Source: Yersinia enterocolitica subsp. enterocolitica (GTDB lineage Bacteria > Pseudomonadota > Gammaproteobacteria > Enterobacterales > Enterobacteriaceae). From it: a stretch of DNA of 64,000 nucleotides. Positions 63,815 to 64,000 of this stretch are shown piece by piece (positions within the stretch are counted from its first letter, which is position 1; each line of letters opens with the position of its first letter). The translations under genes and the position numbers were made by a program. The stretch lies in the NCBI RefSeq assembly GCF_901472495.1, contig NZ_LR590469.1:1364001-1428000 (forward strand), written 5' to 3'. A model generated the notes under the pieces. That model saw nothing but the letters and a program-made list of their open reading frames with translations. It was not told the origin of the DNA and ran no database searches.

Positions 63815-64000
63815 TTATCCTCGCGACTTATGTGCATCCCAACGTTCGCTGAGTGCTGTTAATGCCTTATTCGCCTGTTGCCAACGCGGTGATGCCATCA
63901 ACGCCTGACGGTCAAACTGCCCAGAATGATACAAGCATGCCAGTTGGTCTGCTTTGACTGGCGACAGGTTATCCAACACACTTACCGCGCCCTGACGGTT
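63815..64000 (-). CDS. nagZ: Beta-hexosaminidase NagZ, C-terminal end only
   Basis: The last 61 codons of an ORF entering from beyond the window: GAVSVLDNLSPVKADQLACL, ending QANKALTALSERWDAHKSRG, which matches the C terminus of E. coli NagZ, a cytosolic enzyme that removes GlcNAc from recycled muropeptides. The nagZ-ycfP-ndh order is as in E. coli. The catalytic domain lies outside. Confidence 0.88.
   Translation of the reverse strand, partial: NRQGAVSVLDNLSPVKADQLACLYHSGQFDRQALMASPRWQQANKALTALSERWDAHKSRG

Overview
The window is a piece of enterobacterial chromosome that is almost certainly Yersinia, probably of the Y. enterocolitica group. This is an inference. It rests on near-identical proteins and gene order to E. 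coli housekeeping blocks, several copies of the ERIC repeat in its Yersinia form, and an IS110-family element of the IS1111/IS1328 type.

Layout. 1-2.1 kb holds a multi-PAS diguanylate cyclase. 2.2-12.6 kb is an expanded form of the E. coli rlmA-cspC-yobF-yebO-mgrB-yobH block. It carries two additions: a second FtsI-like penicillin-binding protein divergent from a PgeF-like enzyme, and a segment with pagP, an aroP-type permease and two small ORFs. The very short genes yobF and mgrB are present and easy to miss. 12.6-35 kb is accessory: several tiny membrane-protein ORFs, a MarA-like regulator, an ArcD/YdgI-type antiporter, an ABC exporter with a RIO kinase, a diguanylate cyclase cut by an IS110-family element, hdeB, an lprI-like gene, ytfH/qorB, a truncated metY, a LexA-controlled umuDC with a naturally short UmuD, an aer-like receptor with a sigma-28 promoter, and an IS10-like element. 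35-36.3 kb is a decayed lacI/sugar-permease pair. 36.4-39 kb has a small membrane protein, an O-antigen ligase family protein and a glycosyltransferase. 39.4-64 kb follows E. coli closely: icd, rluE, nudJ, mnmA, hflD, purB, phoPQ, roxA, pepT, cobB, nagK, lolEDC, mfd, ycfJ, ndh, ycfP and the 3' end of nagZ. An outer-membrane beta-barrel gene sits between purB and phoP.

How the genes work together. The clearest theme is PhoP/PhoQ. The window encodes phoPQ, the PhoQ feedback inhibitor MgrB and the lipid A palmitoyltransferase PagP. Direct-repeat PhoP-box-like sequences, each 12 bp upstream of a -10 hexamer, precede the beta-barrel gene (then phoPQ), mgrB and pagP. The matches at pagP and mgrB are imperfect. 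Envelope work is also prominent: the PBP3-like/PgeF-like pair, LolCDE, the WaaL-family ligase and HdeB.

Mobile and repeated DNA: one IS110-family and one IS4/IS10-like element, three copies of a 131-bp dispersed repeat, and six ERIC or ERIC-like elements. Functional names rest on sequence recognition alone; no database search was run.
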